DNA of 64,000 nt from Gelidibacter gilvus (GCF_004115975.1 NZ_SDDZ01000002.1:496001-560000), one strand, 5' to 3'. Numbered from the stretch's first letter, positions 30,801-38,603 are shown. Program-made: numbers and translations. The notes: generated by a model from the letters alone, not told the origin.

Positions 30801-31609
30801 TCTCCTGTCCAACTCTTATCTCCTTCTAAAGCACTAAAGGCATATTTTGCCCGAACCGGCCCTACAGGTATCGTTCGAAATCCTACAATGTCAAAACTTT
30901 GCTCTCTGTCAGCAACAGGACCATTATTATTGATTTTTGTAAACCCATCAAAAGAAGTGATGTATTTACTTGGCAATAAAGGGTCTTCATAAATAACAAA
31001 AAGTGACCATCCAGCAGACAAACCTTCTTGATTGCGTCCAGAAGTCATCATGGCAGAGGTCGTAGATGATATATTAGCAACCGTATACGTGCCGTCTGCG
31101 TCGCTTAAGCCTTCTATGATGTCCGTTACATTTTTATAGTACACATAGGCATTGGAGTTTCTATTGTTTGAAGAGTTTTGATAATAAATCTGTTCTCCAG
31201 TAATGTCAATATAACTACCGCTTTCTGGAGTTTTGAATTTAATATCTGACATTGGGCTGTCCCCTTTTACAACGGCAGTCCAATATAAGGCCGCATAGAC
31301 CACTTGATAACAATTGGTATCACTTGGCACATTTAAATTGGCACTACTGGAGTTAAATGTACTGCTGTCATTATCAATGTCAACATATACCATTCTATCC
31401 CTATGGGTACTACTTTCATTATTCGTGTCGCCGTTGTAAGAGTTTGATCGGTGTACACTTAGGTTATTATTTCCTATTAAAAGCATATCGCCTTTAATGG
31501 CCTCATCATATCGAGGCACAAACGGCACATAATTTTGCGCAATGGATTCCAGACCCATAAACAGCACTAATGCAATAAAGGCAATTCTAGAAAAAGTAGG
31601 TTTTTTCAT
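21809..31609 (-). CDS. sprB: SprB-like giant repeat adhesin, T9SS type B cargo
   Basis: 3266 residues from the ATG at 31609 (MKKPTFSRIAFIALVLFMG, a signal peptide). A start 14 codons upstream is less likely. After an N-terminal region (about 30-480) that includes a DUF11-like segment (ILTKIVEDTAGNDIGGQLVDLGDELNYVIGFQN) come about 29 tandem SprB-type repeats. Each ends in a strand like GTYTITVKD followed by a short linker and Cys. The C-terminus is a type B gliding-associated sorting domain (YFTPNGDHPTWAPGCDINYPN ... FKVFDRYGREVG). Family knowledge: SprB moves along the cell surface and provides traction in gliding. This protein is about half the size of the F. johnsoniae SprB. A ~20-residue acidic Asp/Glu/Gly-rich insert occurs near 1000 (DGDDGKEGEGDSDGDTEAE). 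Confidence 0.85.
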   Translation of the reverse strand: MKKPTFSRIAFIALVLFMGLESIAQNYVPFVPRYDEAIKGDMLLIGNNNLSVHRSNSYNGDTNNESSTHRDRMVYVDIDNDSSTFNSSSANLNVPSDTNCYQVVYAALYWTAVVKGDSPMSDIKFKTPESGSYIDITGEQIYYQNSSNNRNSNAYVYYKNVTDIIEGLSDADGTYTVANISSTTSAMMTSGRNQEGLSAGWSLFVIYEDPLLPSKYITSFDGFTKINNNGPVADREQSFDIVGFRTIPVGPVRAKYAFSALEGDKSWTGDYLEINGTRISATTAGGTTIRPSNNFFNSSVSIVDPNTNSPMPFTARNPASSNTLGFDAGIINIPNAGNSVIGNGDTSATIKLGTHTDIYYFYFNAFAIEIIAPKIVLTKIVEDTAGNDIGGQLVDLGDELNYVIGFQNVGNDDATNLIIRDVLPQNIDFNYPADMGLLPTGVNVQSYNAATRELVFRVDNSIVEMGDPVKEIRFKVTVVKTCSLLNDACSNIISNQAYSTYNGTDNPNFVITDDPSFSSNTGCLLTPGATNFLADIKCDFEEEVILCGTSVTLTAGSGYDSYSWSTSPTGSPVIGTTQSITVKNTGTYYVHNTATAPCQSIDQRFVVVTYGENAVNPLIPFADEVVTCPNDGKQLPNFFLCGANDIRAIETNITDTSSIIWEKLDETSCSAVPLEDCANEDGSCQWNQVATGSNYNINLAGQYRITLNYEGGCFSQYYFNVYSNILVPTATSKDIICDTPGEIVVGGVPNGYEYSIDGVNYQTSKTFSIATPGVYSVYVKQIGVDSSSSPCIFSVPDIQIRSRSFTGTAEVSQPLCHGDKGSVKLAANDARAQYFYSLSKGGTLINEVGPVMESDYSFNNLNPGTYTATISTEDGCSETVNFEIVNPALLTATSALTRPLLACKYPDDGDGDDGKEGEGDSDGDTEAEVRGGIITVYPNGGTAPYYYFVNGATEFQSEPEIIITAAGTYTIKVVDANNCSTVTTIQVAETQAPEFTVAATDILCADPNSGTIKVNVTNANGTTLKYSIDGGQTFVNSSSFSGLTEGSYEVVVQYSIGTASCLTAPQTVTIVPTVALEGVATLAAPYTCDSTGTITVSGVSGGTGSYTYSIDGVTFQASNTFSNLTAGTYTITVKDDIECTFATNSITIVALNPPTNLAFSNTPLTCPTNTSEITITGTTGGTGALEYQIIAPAASVTAYQSSTTFAGLAPGTYTFQVRDANNCTYSESYTIAPLPTLKVVAQPISDVTCFGANDGSARFTVSGTTNFTYTVNGGTATSGTSPILLTGLAVGTHTIVVTDSDTKCTATASVTINGSASALEMTTEILPITCLQEGSVKVNATGGWGGNTYSLTLPNGTVLPAQANNTFSNLTQDGSYTVSVTDAKNCIVTETFVLATPDDIVATIENGSNLCYNASTGATIEVTVTTGQAPFEYSINGSAFQKSNTFNNIVPGSYTIVVRDAYGCELTLPAEVIEPQLSMSTVFTKDLDCTTSPDAVITGTIIGGYAPFTHEVSINGGAYTALGATDSPFVYATANSGTYRFRITDAQGCTIESGMTTIDPLSPPAISAAVQTQNILCYGEENGAIKVTIDSSVGTPPFVININNDTTGTNYGAQTSGLPAGTYTVTVTDAKSCSVTQTVVIDQPDAIAVDYHSEDITCDSVGGVSKGAVIIDGVTGGTPPYNYFVTGTNGYDESELNTNGSTSYTFDVVDFGWYQINVVDANGCSVLIQNVLVASPPDDLDIDIQSSVDCINGGEAIVSVGTTLASAGPFYFSIYPATGAAPGGSWIAEDAIGSKSTRFTNLTPGVTYTFIVYDQSTGCSHYEIASEPIPTNSELSASAVSSNNITCTGSADGNVSFTINSPYGIATTVSYEIFNSLSLVSTGINSSGSVPANGSLEISDLGPLPFGNYYVLISETSGPNSGCSVITVPFNITESAIPLSLTTSIDQNANCNTNSGLISAVARDGTAPYTYQLTNSATAPLATDPAWASANTFNRDAGDYYVHVMDAYGCIVSSPVVVLPMDPTPVIALSITNQCDTEEGSFGIEVSLPTAGIAPYSFSINGGAFQTRTAPFTITNLTSGTYTVEVKDTNGCGNLETITIVPPIGITPAITALPSCANDDGVITVTAIGGSGNYSYAISPNTGVVATGNVFSSVPSGTYRITVTDTDTLCTTDVSVTLEAATPVIFTADPTHVSCFGGNDGTITVNLPVSNDNPKYTYAIIAGPSMVAAQDANVFTGLVAGTYTVQVTSGRNCIATEVVTITQPNLLTVSGVATDFACALDNSINVSTLTITAVGGTTDYVYSIDGTNYFATNTFDIIDTGVVQTINIFVKDANGCEATATVTINPLPVITAAVVAIVDAIDCNGTGSVRIDVTGGSGDFLYQMLPDGAPQASNSFNITLPGDYYFQVTDVVTGCYKETDVFTVDPFDLIDVVATPITAVTCFGNTNGALEINVSNYTGNYTYEVLDSAGASVIAPTSANTSTNPQIINGLTGGNYTIVVTETDSPFCATVTNVVTIASPATPLLLQVSETSNVTCDDNQGTITALARGGWGSYEYELTGAATVAYSPNGTFSGLSAGVYSINVRDAGGCVATETVTLLEPTPIAATFTPSATTLLCFGDQNASITVTNVTGGQGSNYTYTLNTLLPTPSSSGPQSAPIFNGLGAGTYNITIIDGYNCSFNSVDIVISQPTAIEASLVAVKTPTCTTQASLTLSASGGTGLYSYSTTSAFASILGTFTTSTTFSVAAGTYKYYVRDANGCVTTVTNEIKIDPVPPLLVNLSATDIAINCYGDNSGVITAVAQGGLGNYIYTLQDVSGNPISTAIQMTKGVFTNLPAGIYFVHVQSGDCDSRSQRIEIKQPLTPLVATAVVSNVSCYGENNGSVEITAAGGTGPIKYAISPQLNQFFDKNVFENLAPGTYEIIVQDEVGCFEILSVTITEPDAVILSIVPSSIVEEICEGDADGSFSITISGGTAPYSVSLDDYNGTYTTGTNTQTQFDFTGLNGGDHVVFVRDSQGCESEWNISFPESVKIDPVAVIEYLCENNLPGNRVTVTVDESVQDLSELDFSLNGGAYQPSNVFSNIVSGTGHYIDVRHTNGCIQRTPLFNIGHIDALTLVLTDGDMNEIVATATGGTEGYQFTFNGEDYGSKNSFIITESGNYTVTVTDSSGCIASATRYFEYIPICIPNYFTPNGDHPTWAPGCDINYPNIEFKVFDRYGREVGTYRQGQSWDGKYNNRELPTGDYWYIIKLNDGKDDRDFVGHFTLYR

Positions 31610-31681
31610 GATTTTGGTAGATTTATATGTTTCGTTTTCTCCAAGGGGCATTGTTAAAAACGATTAAGCGTTTAGTTTTTC

Positions 31682-34492
31682 TTAGTTTTCTATTTTTATG
31701 ATTGACATTTTACCGTTATAAGGCTGGTCTCCTTTAGTTTTCATGGCGTCACTCGCTGCCTCTATACTATCCAATTTTTTATAGTAGATGAAATATCTAC
31801 TCGTGGTGACATCATAAAAGAAGTCAATATTAGATTGTCCTGCAGCTACTGCTTTTGTTAAAAACTCATCTCTTTTTACAGCGTCGTTATGAACAGCGAC
31901 TACGACATAATAACCACTTTCAATATTGTTGACATTTTTAATAATTTGAATATTATTGCCTTGTTCCTCACCAAAATTAAAATCTTCGGCTTTTAAAGAA
32001 ACTGGACTCTGAGGTGTATTTTGCTTAATTAATTTAAGCGCTGCTCTATCCTGTGCATAACGATCGTCTTCATTGGTAAATGCAGCACGTTTGATGCGTC
32101 GTTTTCTCTCAAATTCTGTGGCTTCATTAATTTCTTTTAAAGTTGCCGTCAATTGTGTTCTGGTTTGTATGGCTCTTGCCTGTTCTGCTTTTAAGGTTTG
32201 AATCGTTTTTTGGTAATACACTATGACCTCATCATTTTTAAGAGCCGTTATTTTACTTCGCTCTTTATATAAGTTCTCCAATTCTTTAATGCGTGCTGTA
32301 TTGGTGTCTATAATATTATCCAAGTCTGTCTGGATGGCCTGAAGCGCATTATTTTCTTCCGTAATACTCTTGAAGGCTTTTGGTGCACTGTAAATACCTT
32401 GTTCGCTCAAATCATTTTCTTCTTTCAAATCCTTGAGATCTCTATCTTTACTAGCTACCATCGCATTCAGCCTGGCCAACAATTCATCTTGAGTATCTTT
32501 TGAAGATTCCGTTAAATCGGCAAGAGACTTCATTGAAATACCAATGGCATCTGTTGGATTATTTAAGGCTTTTTCTTCAAGTTCCTTTTTAGCCAGAGCA
32601 GCGTTTTCTGCATCTAACTTCGCTAAAGCTTCAGCTTCAGCTTCTTGTTTCGCTTTTGCTTCAGCTAAGGCCGCCAGTTCAATAGCTCTTGCTTCTTGCT
32701 GAGCCTTTTCTTCTGATGTCACTCTTGAAGCATTCTCTGCTTCAGTCTTTGCTTTTGTTTCTATAGCCAATTGTGCTTCAGCATCTTGTTTAGCTTTTGC
32801 TGCAGCGGCCAATTGTGCTGCGGCTGCGGCATCAGCTTTTACCTTTGCATCTGCTGCTAATTTCTCCTTCGCTGCTGCCTCTGTCTCAGCTTTCTTTTGA
32901 GCCGCTAATTCTTCTTTAGCGTCTTGGTCTGCTTTGGCTTTTGCTGCTTCAGCTAATTTAGCCTGCGCTTCTGCTTTTGCTTTAGCATCTGCCTTAGCTT
33001 TCTCTTGAGCCGCTAATTCTGCTTTCGCATCTTGGTCTGCTTTCGCTTTTGCTGCTTCAGCTAGTTTGGCCTGTGCCTCTGCTTTTGCTTTCGCATCTGC
33101 CTTAGCTTTCTCTTGAGCCGCTAACGCCAATTTCGCATCTGCATCACGTTTGGCAATGGCATCACTTTCAGCTTTGGCTTTATTTTGAGCATCTAGTTTT
33201 TGTTGAACTTCTCTTGCTTTCTGATCAAGGATTTCAGTTGCGGAAATTTCTTCTGCTTTTAATTTTGCAGCGGCATCAGCCTCAGATTTAGCCACAATAG
33301 CGCGTTCTTGCTCTTCTTGTTTGGCTTTGTTTTCTGCGGCTATTTTTGCTTCCGATTGACGTTCTACTTTGGCTTTAGCCACAGCTGCTATCTGTGTACG
33401 TGTTTCAGCTTTACCTTTTGCTCTTTCTTTTATCTCTTCTCTTTTTGCTGTTGATTCTGCCAATAGCTGCGCTCTTGTTTCAGCATCCATTCTTGGTTGG
33501 CTTGATGCTAGAACACGTTTGTTATCTGAATTGATAAGTGCAGACATTTCATCTTCATCACCATAGTTATAACGTGTGTGGTTATTATTGTTGAGTTTAA
33601 ATGCCAAAGTAATTTCATGTGAAGGTCCAAAATGAGTCAGATCTCCCACTGCTTTTTCAAAATTATATTCGATGGCAATTTGTTTTGTAATATTAAGTCC
33701 TAAACCTGCAGAGGCTCCATAAAGTGTATTATAACCTACTTGTGCCCAGATTCCCTTAGGAACGGTCAACATGGCAATTCCTGAAATTGTGGTCTCATCC
33801 TTTCCAAATTCAGACCGCACCAAACCTGAAAATTTTGATTCATCAAAAAATCCTCCACTATAGATGTAACCTGTATACATCATATGAGCTTGAAGGGTTT
33901 GGCGAGGATCATCTTCAAGAAGTTCGGACGACTGCACATTATAAAGTACCAGATTGTTGACAGAAACACCAAAATCCATAAATTCGATACCATAATTAAT
34001 ACCTGGATTTACAGTAAGTAAAAGATGTGATGGCACATGATCCAAAGACGGATCAGGAAAATTCGTGACCACCTTGCCTGTATTTAATCCGCTTTTATAA
34101 ACCCCTAAATTTAACCCGAAAGTCAAATTGCTATTCTGCTTTAATCTGGCATTATATGCAAAGTTTAAAATGCCCCCAAAAGTGGTCAATACGCCATAGT
34201 TTTGTTGGAACAAACCTATTCCTGCGCCTATATTTTCGGCAAAACGACCGGAATATCCTGCCAGATAGGTTTGAGGGGCGTCATCAAATTGAACCCATTC
34301 TCTCTTATTATAAAGACTGATATATTTATTTTGCTCTCTAACAAAACTGAAGGTTGGGTTGATAGCATATCTATTGAATGTTAGTGAATTCCTAACAGGT
34401 ATCGCAAGTGAGACCACGCCATCATCTTCTTGGGAATAAAACATCTGTATGGAACAGAAACTACATATTATGGTTAGTAAAAATGTCTTCAT
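31682..34492 (-). CDS. sprD: PorP/SprF-like barrel fused to Ala-rich coiled coil and SPOR-like C-terminus (SprD-like)
   Basis: 936 residues from the ATG at 34492 (MKTFLLTIICSFCSIQMFYSQ, a clear signal peptide). An upstream in-frame ATG at 34585 would add 31 residues and almost touches the preceding gene. Residues ~30-310 are a PorP/SprF-like barrel (ISLYNKREWVQFDDAPQTYLAGYSG, GIGLFQQNYGVLTTFGG). Then come ~350 residues of Ala/Lys/Glu/Asp-rich coiled coil with a 36-residue tandem repeat, a second helical region, and a C-terminal segment (GYYVVVAVHNDAVKRDEFL ... DVTTSRYFIYYKKLDS) that looks like a SPOR or similar small domain. The position in the operon matches sprD in the F. johnsoniae sprCDBF operon. 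It may connect an outer-membrane barrel to peptidoglycan across the periplasm. This is inference. Confidence 0.78.
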   Translation of the reverse strand: MKTFLLTIICSFCSIQMFYSQEDDGVVSLAIPVRNSLTFNRYAINPTFSFVREQNKYISLYNKREWVQFDDAPQTYLAGYSGRFAENIGAGIGLFQQNYGVLTTFGGILNFAYNARLKQNSNLTFGLNLGVYKSGLNTGKVVTNFPDPSLDHVPSHLLLTVNPGINYGIEFMDFGVSVNNLVLYNVQSSELLEDDPRQTLQAHMMYTGYIYSGGFFDESKFSGLVRSEFGKDETTISGIAMLTVPKGIWAQVGYNTLYGASAGLGLNITKQIAIEYNFEKAVGDLTHFGPSHEITLAFKLNNNNHTRYNYGDEDEMSALINSDNKRVLASSQPRMDAETRAQLLAESTAKREEIKERAKGKAETRTQIAAVAKAKVERQSEAKIAAENKAKQEEQERAIVAKSEADAAAKLKAEEISATEILDQKAREVQQKLDAQNKAKAESDAIAKRDADAKLALAAQEKAKADAKAKAEAQAKLAEAAKAKADQDAKAELAAQEKAKADAKAKAEAQAKLAEAAKAKADQDAKEELAAQKKAETEAAAKEKLAADAKVKADAAAAAQLAAAAKAKQDAEAQLAIETKAKTEAENASRVTSEEKAQQEARAIELAALAEAKAKQEAEAEALAKLDAENAALAKKELEEKALNNPTDAIGISMKSLADLTESSKDTQDELLARLNAMVASKDRDLKDLKEENDLSEQGIYSAPKAFKSITEENNALQAIQTDLDNIIDTNTARIKELENLYKERSKITALKNDEVIVYYQKTIQTLKAEQARAIQTRTQLTATLKEINEATEFERKRRIKRAAFTNEDDRYAQDRAALKLIKQNTPQSPVSLKAEDFNFGEEQGNNIQIIKNVNNIESGYYVVVAVHNDAVKRDEFLTKAVAAGQSNIDFFYDVTTSRYFIYYKKLDSIEAASDAMKTKGDQPYNGKMSIIKIEN
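32895..33125. repeat. 108-bp tandem repeat inside sprD coiled coil
   Basis: The segment starting GCTGCTTCAGCTA at 32943 recurs at 33051, a 108-bp period that encodes 36 residues of Ala/Lys-rich helix (AKAEAQAKLAEAAKAKADQD). About two copies plus a fraction are present, with few differences. This points to recent duplication and possible length variation of the coiled coil between strains. Confidence 0.75.
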
Positions 34493-34586
34493 TGGGCTAC
34501 GCCATCCGTTTTTATTAATGCACACTTGGAACATTCCCGAGAGACCTTGTCTTGTCCGATTGCTATTTAGGAATGTCTGTTTCATA

Positions 34587-36050
34587 TTATTTAACTACAG
34601 TAATGGAACCTTTTTTTGTTTGTTGGTCTTGAGTGATTATGATATAGTAAAACACTTGATTGATACTGTTCAATACCAATGGTGTTTCAGGCCAATTGTT
34701 CAAATAGTCTTTAGTTTGCAACACTACCTTGCCTTGATTTGTCATTATGATCACTTCGGTATTGGTACCGCTCACATATTTTGTGGGGATGATCCAGGTG
34801 TCATTGATGCCATCTCCGTTAGGACTGATCAAATTGGGAATATTTTCCACCTCTGGAAAAGGATCCATAGATTCACTTATGGAAAAATTAAATTCTTCTG
34901 AAACCTTACACCCTGTAGTTTGAGTAACGATCACTTTATAATTGCCAAATGATCTGGCTTCAAGAAAATTATCCTGAGCACCAGAAATTATAACATTGTT
35001 TAAATACCATTCAAATTTTGGATTGACCGCATCGGTTGTTACCGTTGCCCATAAATTGTCTCCCTCTTCCATAATATTATCATCCTCCACATCTATGGAA
35101 CTTTCAAAACCTCTGCTTTCCAATTCAATCGATCCAGATGCCGAACAACTTCCCAAATCCACCTTTACTGAAAAAGTGCCAGATTCATCTGTTTGGTACT
35201 TTTGGTTGATAGCACCTGTTATTGGAGTTCCATTTTTGAACCATTGGTAACTCACACCGCCAAGCGTACTTAAGGTAGTCATGCCGTTGGCTGGGCAAAA
35301 CGGGTTTCCTAAACTTGAAACTATGGAAGCATTAGCCTCTCCTGAAGTGACCTCACTTATCTTAACACGGTTTGAAAATGAATTTGAAGTACAAGTTCCA
35401 TAATTGGTTTTCACAAAATAGGTACCTGGTTGATTAACAGATAAAGTAGCGCCATCTCCTACATATGTTGACGTTGTAGGACTGGTTTCTTTGTACCATT
35501 TATAGGTAAGCGATGGATAATTTAAAGGGGAATCATTGGAGCCAATACCAGGTTTATCAATGGTCAACAGATAAGTTCCACCGGTACAATACGCTCCCGT
35601 AGAAACTAAATTATTGATTGTAAAGGGACTGTCCTGCAATTTATAGTAAGCTGCAAAACGAGCAGAACTTGAACTGCTTGCTACAGGTCCCGTGCTTTTT
35701 ACTCTCAACCTATAATTTTCACCGGCTGTATTTTCAGGGATTGCAAAGGTGAATGCCGCTGGAGATGTGGTTACAGCTCCTGGTTCTGAAGTATAGACGA
35801 CTGTAGCATTTGAAAAATTTCCTGTGTCATCAGACATTTCAACAATAAACCGATTGGTTGGACTAAGCTCAGACTCTGGAGAAAATACAAAAGATATGTT
35901 ATAGGTGTTGAAGGAAGCGCTCGCACACGCTCGGGTGTACCCTAAATTAGGAGTACCAATAACTATCTGGGCGTTTATTTGTCCAGAAAGTAGAAGAACA
36001 AAAATACCAAGTATAAAAAAATAGCTTTTTAGAGTAGTAGTTTTACGCAT
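34587..36050 (-). CDS. sprC: Ig-like secreted protein with type B gliding-associated C-terminal domain (SprC-like)
   Basis: 487 residues with a signal peptide (ending QINAQ). The body has Ig/PKD-like strands (YPSLTYKWYKE, VSYQWFKNGTPITGA, PKFEWYLNNVIISGA). The C-terminus is a type B sorting domain (PNLISPNGDGINDTWIIP ... KVVLQTKDYLNNWP), so it should be exported by the type IX system. It is the first gene of the four-gene operon and lies one base from the extended start of the next gene. This order (type B cargo, PorP-coiled coil, giant adhesin, PorP) matches sprC-sprD-sprB-sprF. The symbol is given by synteny, not by a verified sequence match. No enzymatic motif is seen. Confidence 0.75.
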   Translation of the reverse strand: MRKTTTLKSYFFILGIFVLLLSGQINAQIVIGTPNLGYTRACASASFNTYNISFVFSPESELSPTNRFIVEMSDDTGNFSNATVVYTSEPGAVTTSPAAFTFAIPENTAGENYRLRVKSTGPVASSSSSARFAAYYKLQDSPFTINNLVSTGAYCTGGTYLLTIDKPGIGSNDSPLNYPSLTYKWYKETSPTTSTYVGDGATLSVNQPGTYFVKTNYGTCTSNSFSNRVKISEVTSGEANASIVSSLGNPFCPANGMTTLSTLGGVSYQWFKNGTPITGAINQKYQTDESGTFSVKVDLGSCSASGSIELESRGFESSIDVEDDNIMEEGDNLWATVTTDAVNPKFEWYLNNVIISGAQDNFLEARSFGNYKVIVTQTTGCKVSEEFNFSISESMDPFPEVENIPNLISPNGDGINDTWIIPTKYVSGTNTEVIIMTNQGKVVLQTKDYLNNWPETPLVLNSINQVFYYIIITQDQQTKKGSITVVK

Positions 36051-36232
36051 TCAGGGTTTATTAGTTATTGTCTATTTTAATCTTCTTAATTGCTTTTGCA
36101 GCAAGAAGGCCTTCTAAAATTCAATACCACTATCGTATATCAGGAAAACTTGCCAGACAAGAGCTGACAAGTGTTTAAGATGGAAAGCGTGTAAAGATTT
36201 GGGGCCATATCTGTAACTACAAAACTCTCAGG

Positions 36233-37537
36233 TTAATCTTCTCTATCGTTCGATGCAATAATCTTATTAATACGAAGTCTAAAGTCGGGACGTCTGCCAT
36301 TCTTAACATCAATAAATGTTTCGGCATCATTGCCTTTTGAATACACATTAAAAAAGATGCTATTGCCATACCAATTCTCTAAATCGGCATTATTCGAGTC
36401 GTTTTCAGTAAAAATATTTCCATTGCAATTATTGAAATACATGTCATTGAATTTTATCCTATCTAAATTCTTACTGTTTATTTTAACATTGCTGTCAATT
36501 ATAACTGCTGGATTAAATCCGGAAATCACACTTTTACGCATGTCCAAAGAAGCATCCTCAGAAATGTATAACGCTTCCTTAACCAAACCGACCTTAATAT
36601 CTGATGCTAAATTGTCGCTCACATTGATTAAGGTTAAGTTTTCAGCGATCACAAAAGTACCTTTCTTAGCAAAGTCTACTTCATCCTTTTTATCGTAAGA
36701 TGCTATATACATCGTGCGTGATCCATCTGAACCCGATACATAAGGAGATCTAATGGCCAAGGAATTACTGATGTTACATTGTGTTCCAAAATTGAACTCG
36801 TAGTCGTTACTTCTGGTTCTAAAAGAAATCATTTTTTCTAAATTGACTTCTCCTCCTAATACATTAAAGGAATTACCGTCAGAATAGCTCACCATGATAT
36901 TTTCTATAACGGTCTTTTTTCCAACTCCCGCCAAGGTAAGCGAGCTGAAGTAGCCAAATTCTTTTGTACGTTTTCCCGCAAATTCAATCCTTACGTATTT
37001 TAATACCCCAGAATTACTTTGTGGATTTTTACCACCATAACTGATGTCTCCAAAAGAAGATGGGCGCAATCCATAATTTACAGAAGAGGCATTACCAAAT
37101 TTGTTGATTGGTGCATCTCCAAGAATAAAAATGCCGCCCCAATCGCCTTCCTTCTTCACACTTCTGTTTGAAGTGAAAATGATAGGATCAGTTTCCAATC
37201 CTTCCGCCATTATTTTAGAGCCATTAGAAATGATAAGCGCACCGTTGGTTTTAAAATCGCCAATGATGACAGTTCCTGGTTCAATAGTAAGGGTTGTGCT
37301 ATCGGTTACAAACACACTTCCCAATAAAAGATAGGTATCTCTCTTATAAAGTTTCGTGTCTTGCGTTATATTACCACTTAAGATTTGGGTTGGCTCACCA
37401 TGTTCAACATGGTTAGGTCTAAATTCTGTCCAATTATTTAGCCAGTTATTCTTGCCAATTATTCCTTTTTCCTGCTGAGCAAAACTGCTGCTCGCCATCA
37501 AAAGAAATAGACATATGGTTTGGGTAAAGATTTTCAT
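36233..37537 (-). CDS. Secreted beta-helix-like protein, unknown function
   Basis: 434 residues with a signal peptide (ending SSSFAQQ). The motif block DSTTLTIEPGTVIIGDF, GALIISNGSKIMAEG and DPIIFTSNRSVKKEGDWGGI is typical of flavobacterial secreted right-handed beta-helix proteins. Later segments (GVLKYVRIEFAGKRT, NSLAIRSPYVSGSDG) continue that pattern. I see no T9SS sorting domain at the C-terminus (it ends in RINKIIASNDRED), so it may stay in the periplasm or leave by another route. It is separated from the sprC operon by 182 bp and has a well-placed promoter of its own at 37585-37616. The function is unknown. Confidence 0.7.
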   Translation of the reverse strand: MKIFTQTICLFLLMASSSFAQQEKGIIGKNNWLNNWTEFRPNHVEHGEPTQILSGNITQDTKLYKRDTYLLLGSVFVTDSTTLTIEPGTVIIGDFKTNGALIISNGSKIMAEGLETDPIIFTSNRSVKKEGDWGGIFILGDAPINKFGNASSVNYGLRPSSFGDISYGGKNPQSNSGVLKYVRIEFAGKRTKEFGYFSSLTLAGVGKKTVIENIMVSYSDGNSFNVLGGEVNLEKMISFRTRSNDYEFNFGTQCNISNSLAIRSPYVSGSDGSRTMYIASYDKKDEVDFAKKGTFVIAENLTLINVSDNLASDIKVGLVKEALYISEDASLDMRKSVISGFNPAVIIDSNVKINSKNLDRIKFNDMYFNNCNGNIFTENDSNNADLENWYGNSIFFNVYSKGNDAETFIDVKNGRRPDFRLRINKIIASNDRED

Positions 37538-37861
37538 AAGTAATTGAATTAGTAGTAGATTTAGGATTCTTTAACTATTTGATTCAAACATATAAACAAA
37601 TCCTATGAAATACAAATAAAGTCGATGAAATGCACGAATTAATTTACTGACGTAAAGCGATTCTTACATTTATAAGCATTTTAAAGAAAACTCTTATACA
37701 TTTTCAGAAGGCTTTGTACTGAATATGATTGTTTTTTGTCGCTCTAAGTCATATTATTTTAGTGCCTTACAGCCCAGAAAAAATCCCAGAGTCATCTCCA
37801 GGATTCTAAAAAAGCGGATATGATAAATAGGTGTTGTTTCTCTCTTGAATGTCAGCGGAAC
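37538..37861. other. 324-bp intergenic region upstream of the beta-helix gene
   Basis: It holds a consensus-like minus-strand promoter (37585-37616) and one isolated TGACGTA (37648-37654) of the kind clustered upstream of susC. I see no gene in the rest. Confidence 0.5.
37585..37616 (-). promoter_or_regulatory. Bacteroidota-type promoter TTTG-N20-TATGTTTG
   Basis: On the minus strand, TTTG (37616-37613) is followed after 20 bases by TATGTTTG (37592-37585). This fits the Bacteroidota TTTG/N19-21/TAnnTTTG form. It lies 48 bp upstream of the start of the beta-helix gene. Confidence 0.65.
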
Positions 37862-38308
37862 TTAATACTTGTTGAACTCACTGTAGGTATGAAGTGATTT
37901 CAAGGTTTCTTCGTAAAATAGAATGGCAGAAATTAAATTAGATTTATCAGAGTATGGCAAGACCTTGTTTTGGAAAGACATGGTGCTTTCAAAATAAGTG
38001 TTGACGGCCTTAACATTTTCTTCCAAGGCTTTTCTGTTGTCTTTGGTATCGGGAATCCCCAAAGAGCTCATCGTTACGCCTGGTTTTGTCGCAAAAGCAA
38101 TATTGGGCAAAATTTTAACTATAACTTCAATGCGCTCATTATATAGGGTTAAAAGTTCTCCTTTTGGCAGTTGATCCAATTCGGTACGATCATGATATTT
38201 TGCAATCGATACTTTTCCAGTGATAATGCTTTGAGGGTCTTTTTGCGCAAAACCATAGCTTGTCATTAGTAAAAATACCATACAAAGTAAAGTAAGTTTA
38301 GATTTCAT
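37862..38308 (-). CDS. Small secreted protein of unknown function
   Basis: 148 residues with a signal peptide (MKSKLTLLCMVFLLMTSYGFAQ). The mature part is mostly helical in appearance (LLTLYNERIEVIVKILPNIAFATKPG, KALEENVKAVNTYFESTMSFQNKV). I do not recognise the family. It is monocistronic on its strand, with the beta-helix gene 324 bp downstream. It is a probable small periplasmic protein, and its size and codon usage are ordinary. Confidence 0.65.
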   Translation of the reverse strand: MKSKLTLLCMVFLLMTSYGFAQKDPQSIITGKVSIAKYHDRTELDQLPKGELLTLYNERIEVIVKILPNIAFATKPGVTMSSLGIPDTKDNRKALEENVKAVNTYFESTMSFQNKVLPYSDKSNLISAILFYEETLKSLHTYSEFNKY

Positions 38309-38603
38309 AAGTGAGATTTTAGGGTTATTAGAGCAAATTTATGTAATTAAACGAAAAAAACAAGCGTTTTGTCGATTATTTTACCTTTGTATATCTATAA
38401 AGATGTAAAGGACTGAAATTTAGTTTCTTGATTTAAAAAATTTCAGCAGCATTCAGATGCCTTTTTGCAAAAAATAATACGTTGTTTCGCGATGACTTTG
38501 AGCTGAAAAGATGGCAACAATGATTTAGAGTTAAGAACATCTCCTTTCGTCTACATAATAGCGATGTTTAAATGTTTTATTTGGCTTACTTTTGCCCGAG
38601 TTT

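Noticed and set aside
21809-31609. Many short direct repeats that could suggest a CRISPR or satellite array
   Set aside because: The repeats are protein-level SprB repeats in a single open frame, with variable spacing and no constant 25-40-bp repeat unit.
34449-34901. 150-codon plus-strand frame across the sprD/sprC junction
   Set aside because: Both minus-strand genes are well supported here (signal peptide and type B sorting domain), and the antisense protein looks random.
36104-36116. Palindrome AGAAGGCCTTCT upstream of the sprC-like gene
   Set aside because: It is short, a single copy, has no associated promoter box, and could be chance; not enough to call an operator.
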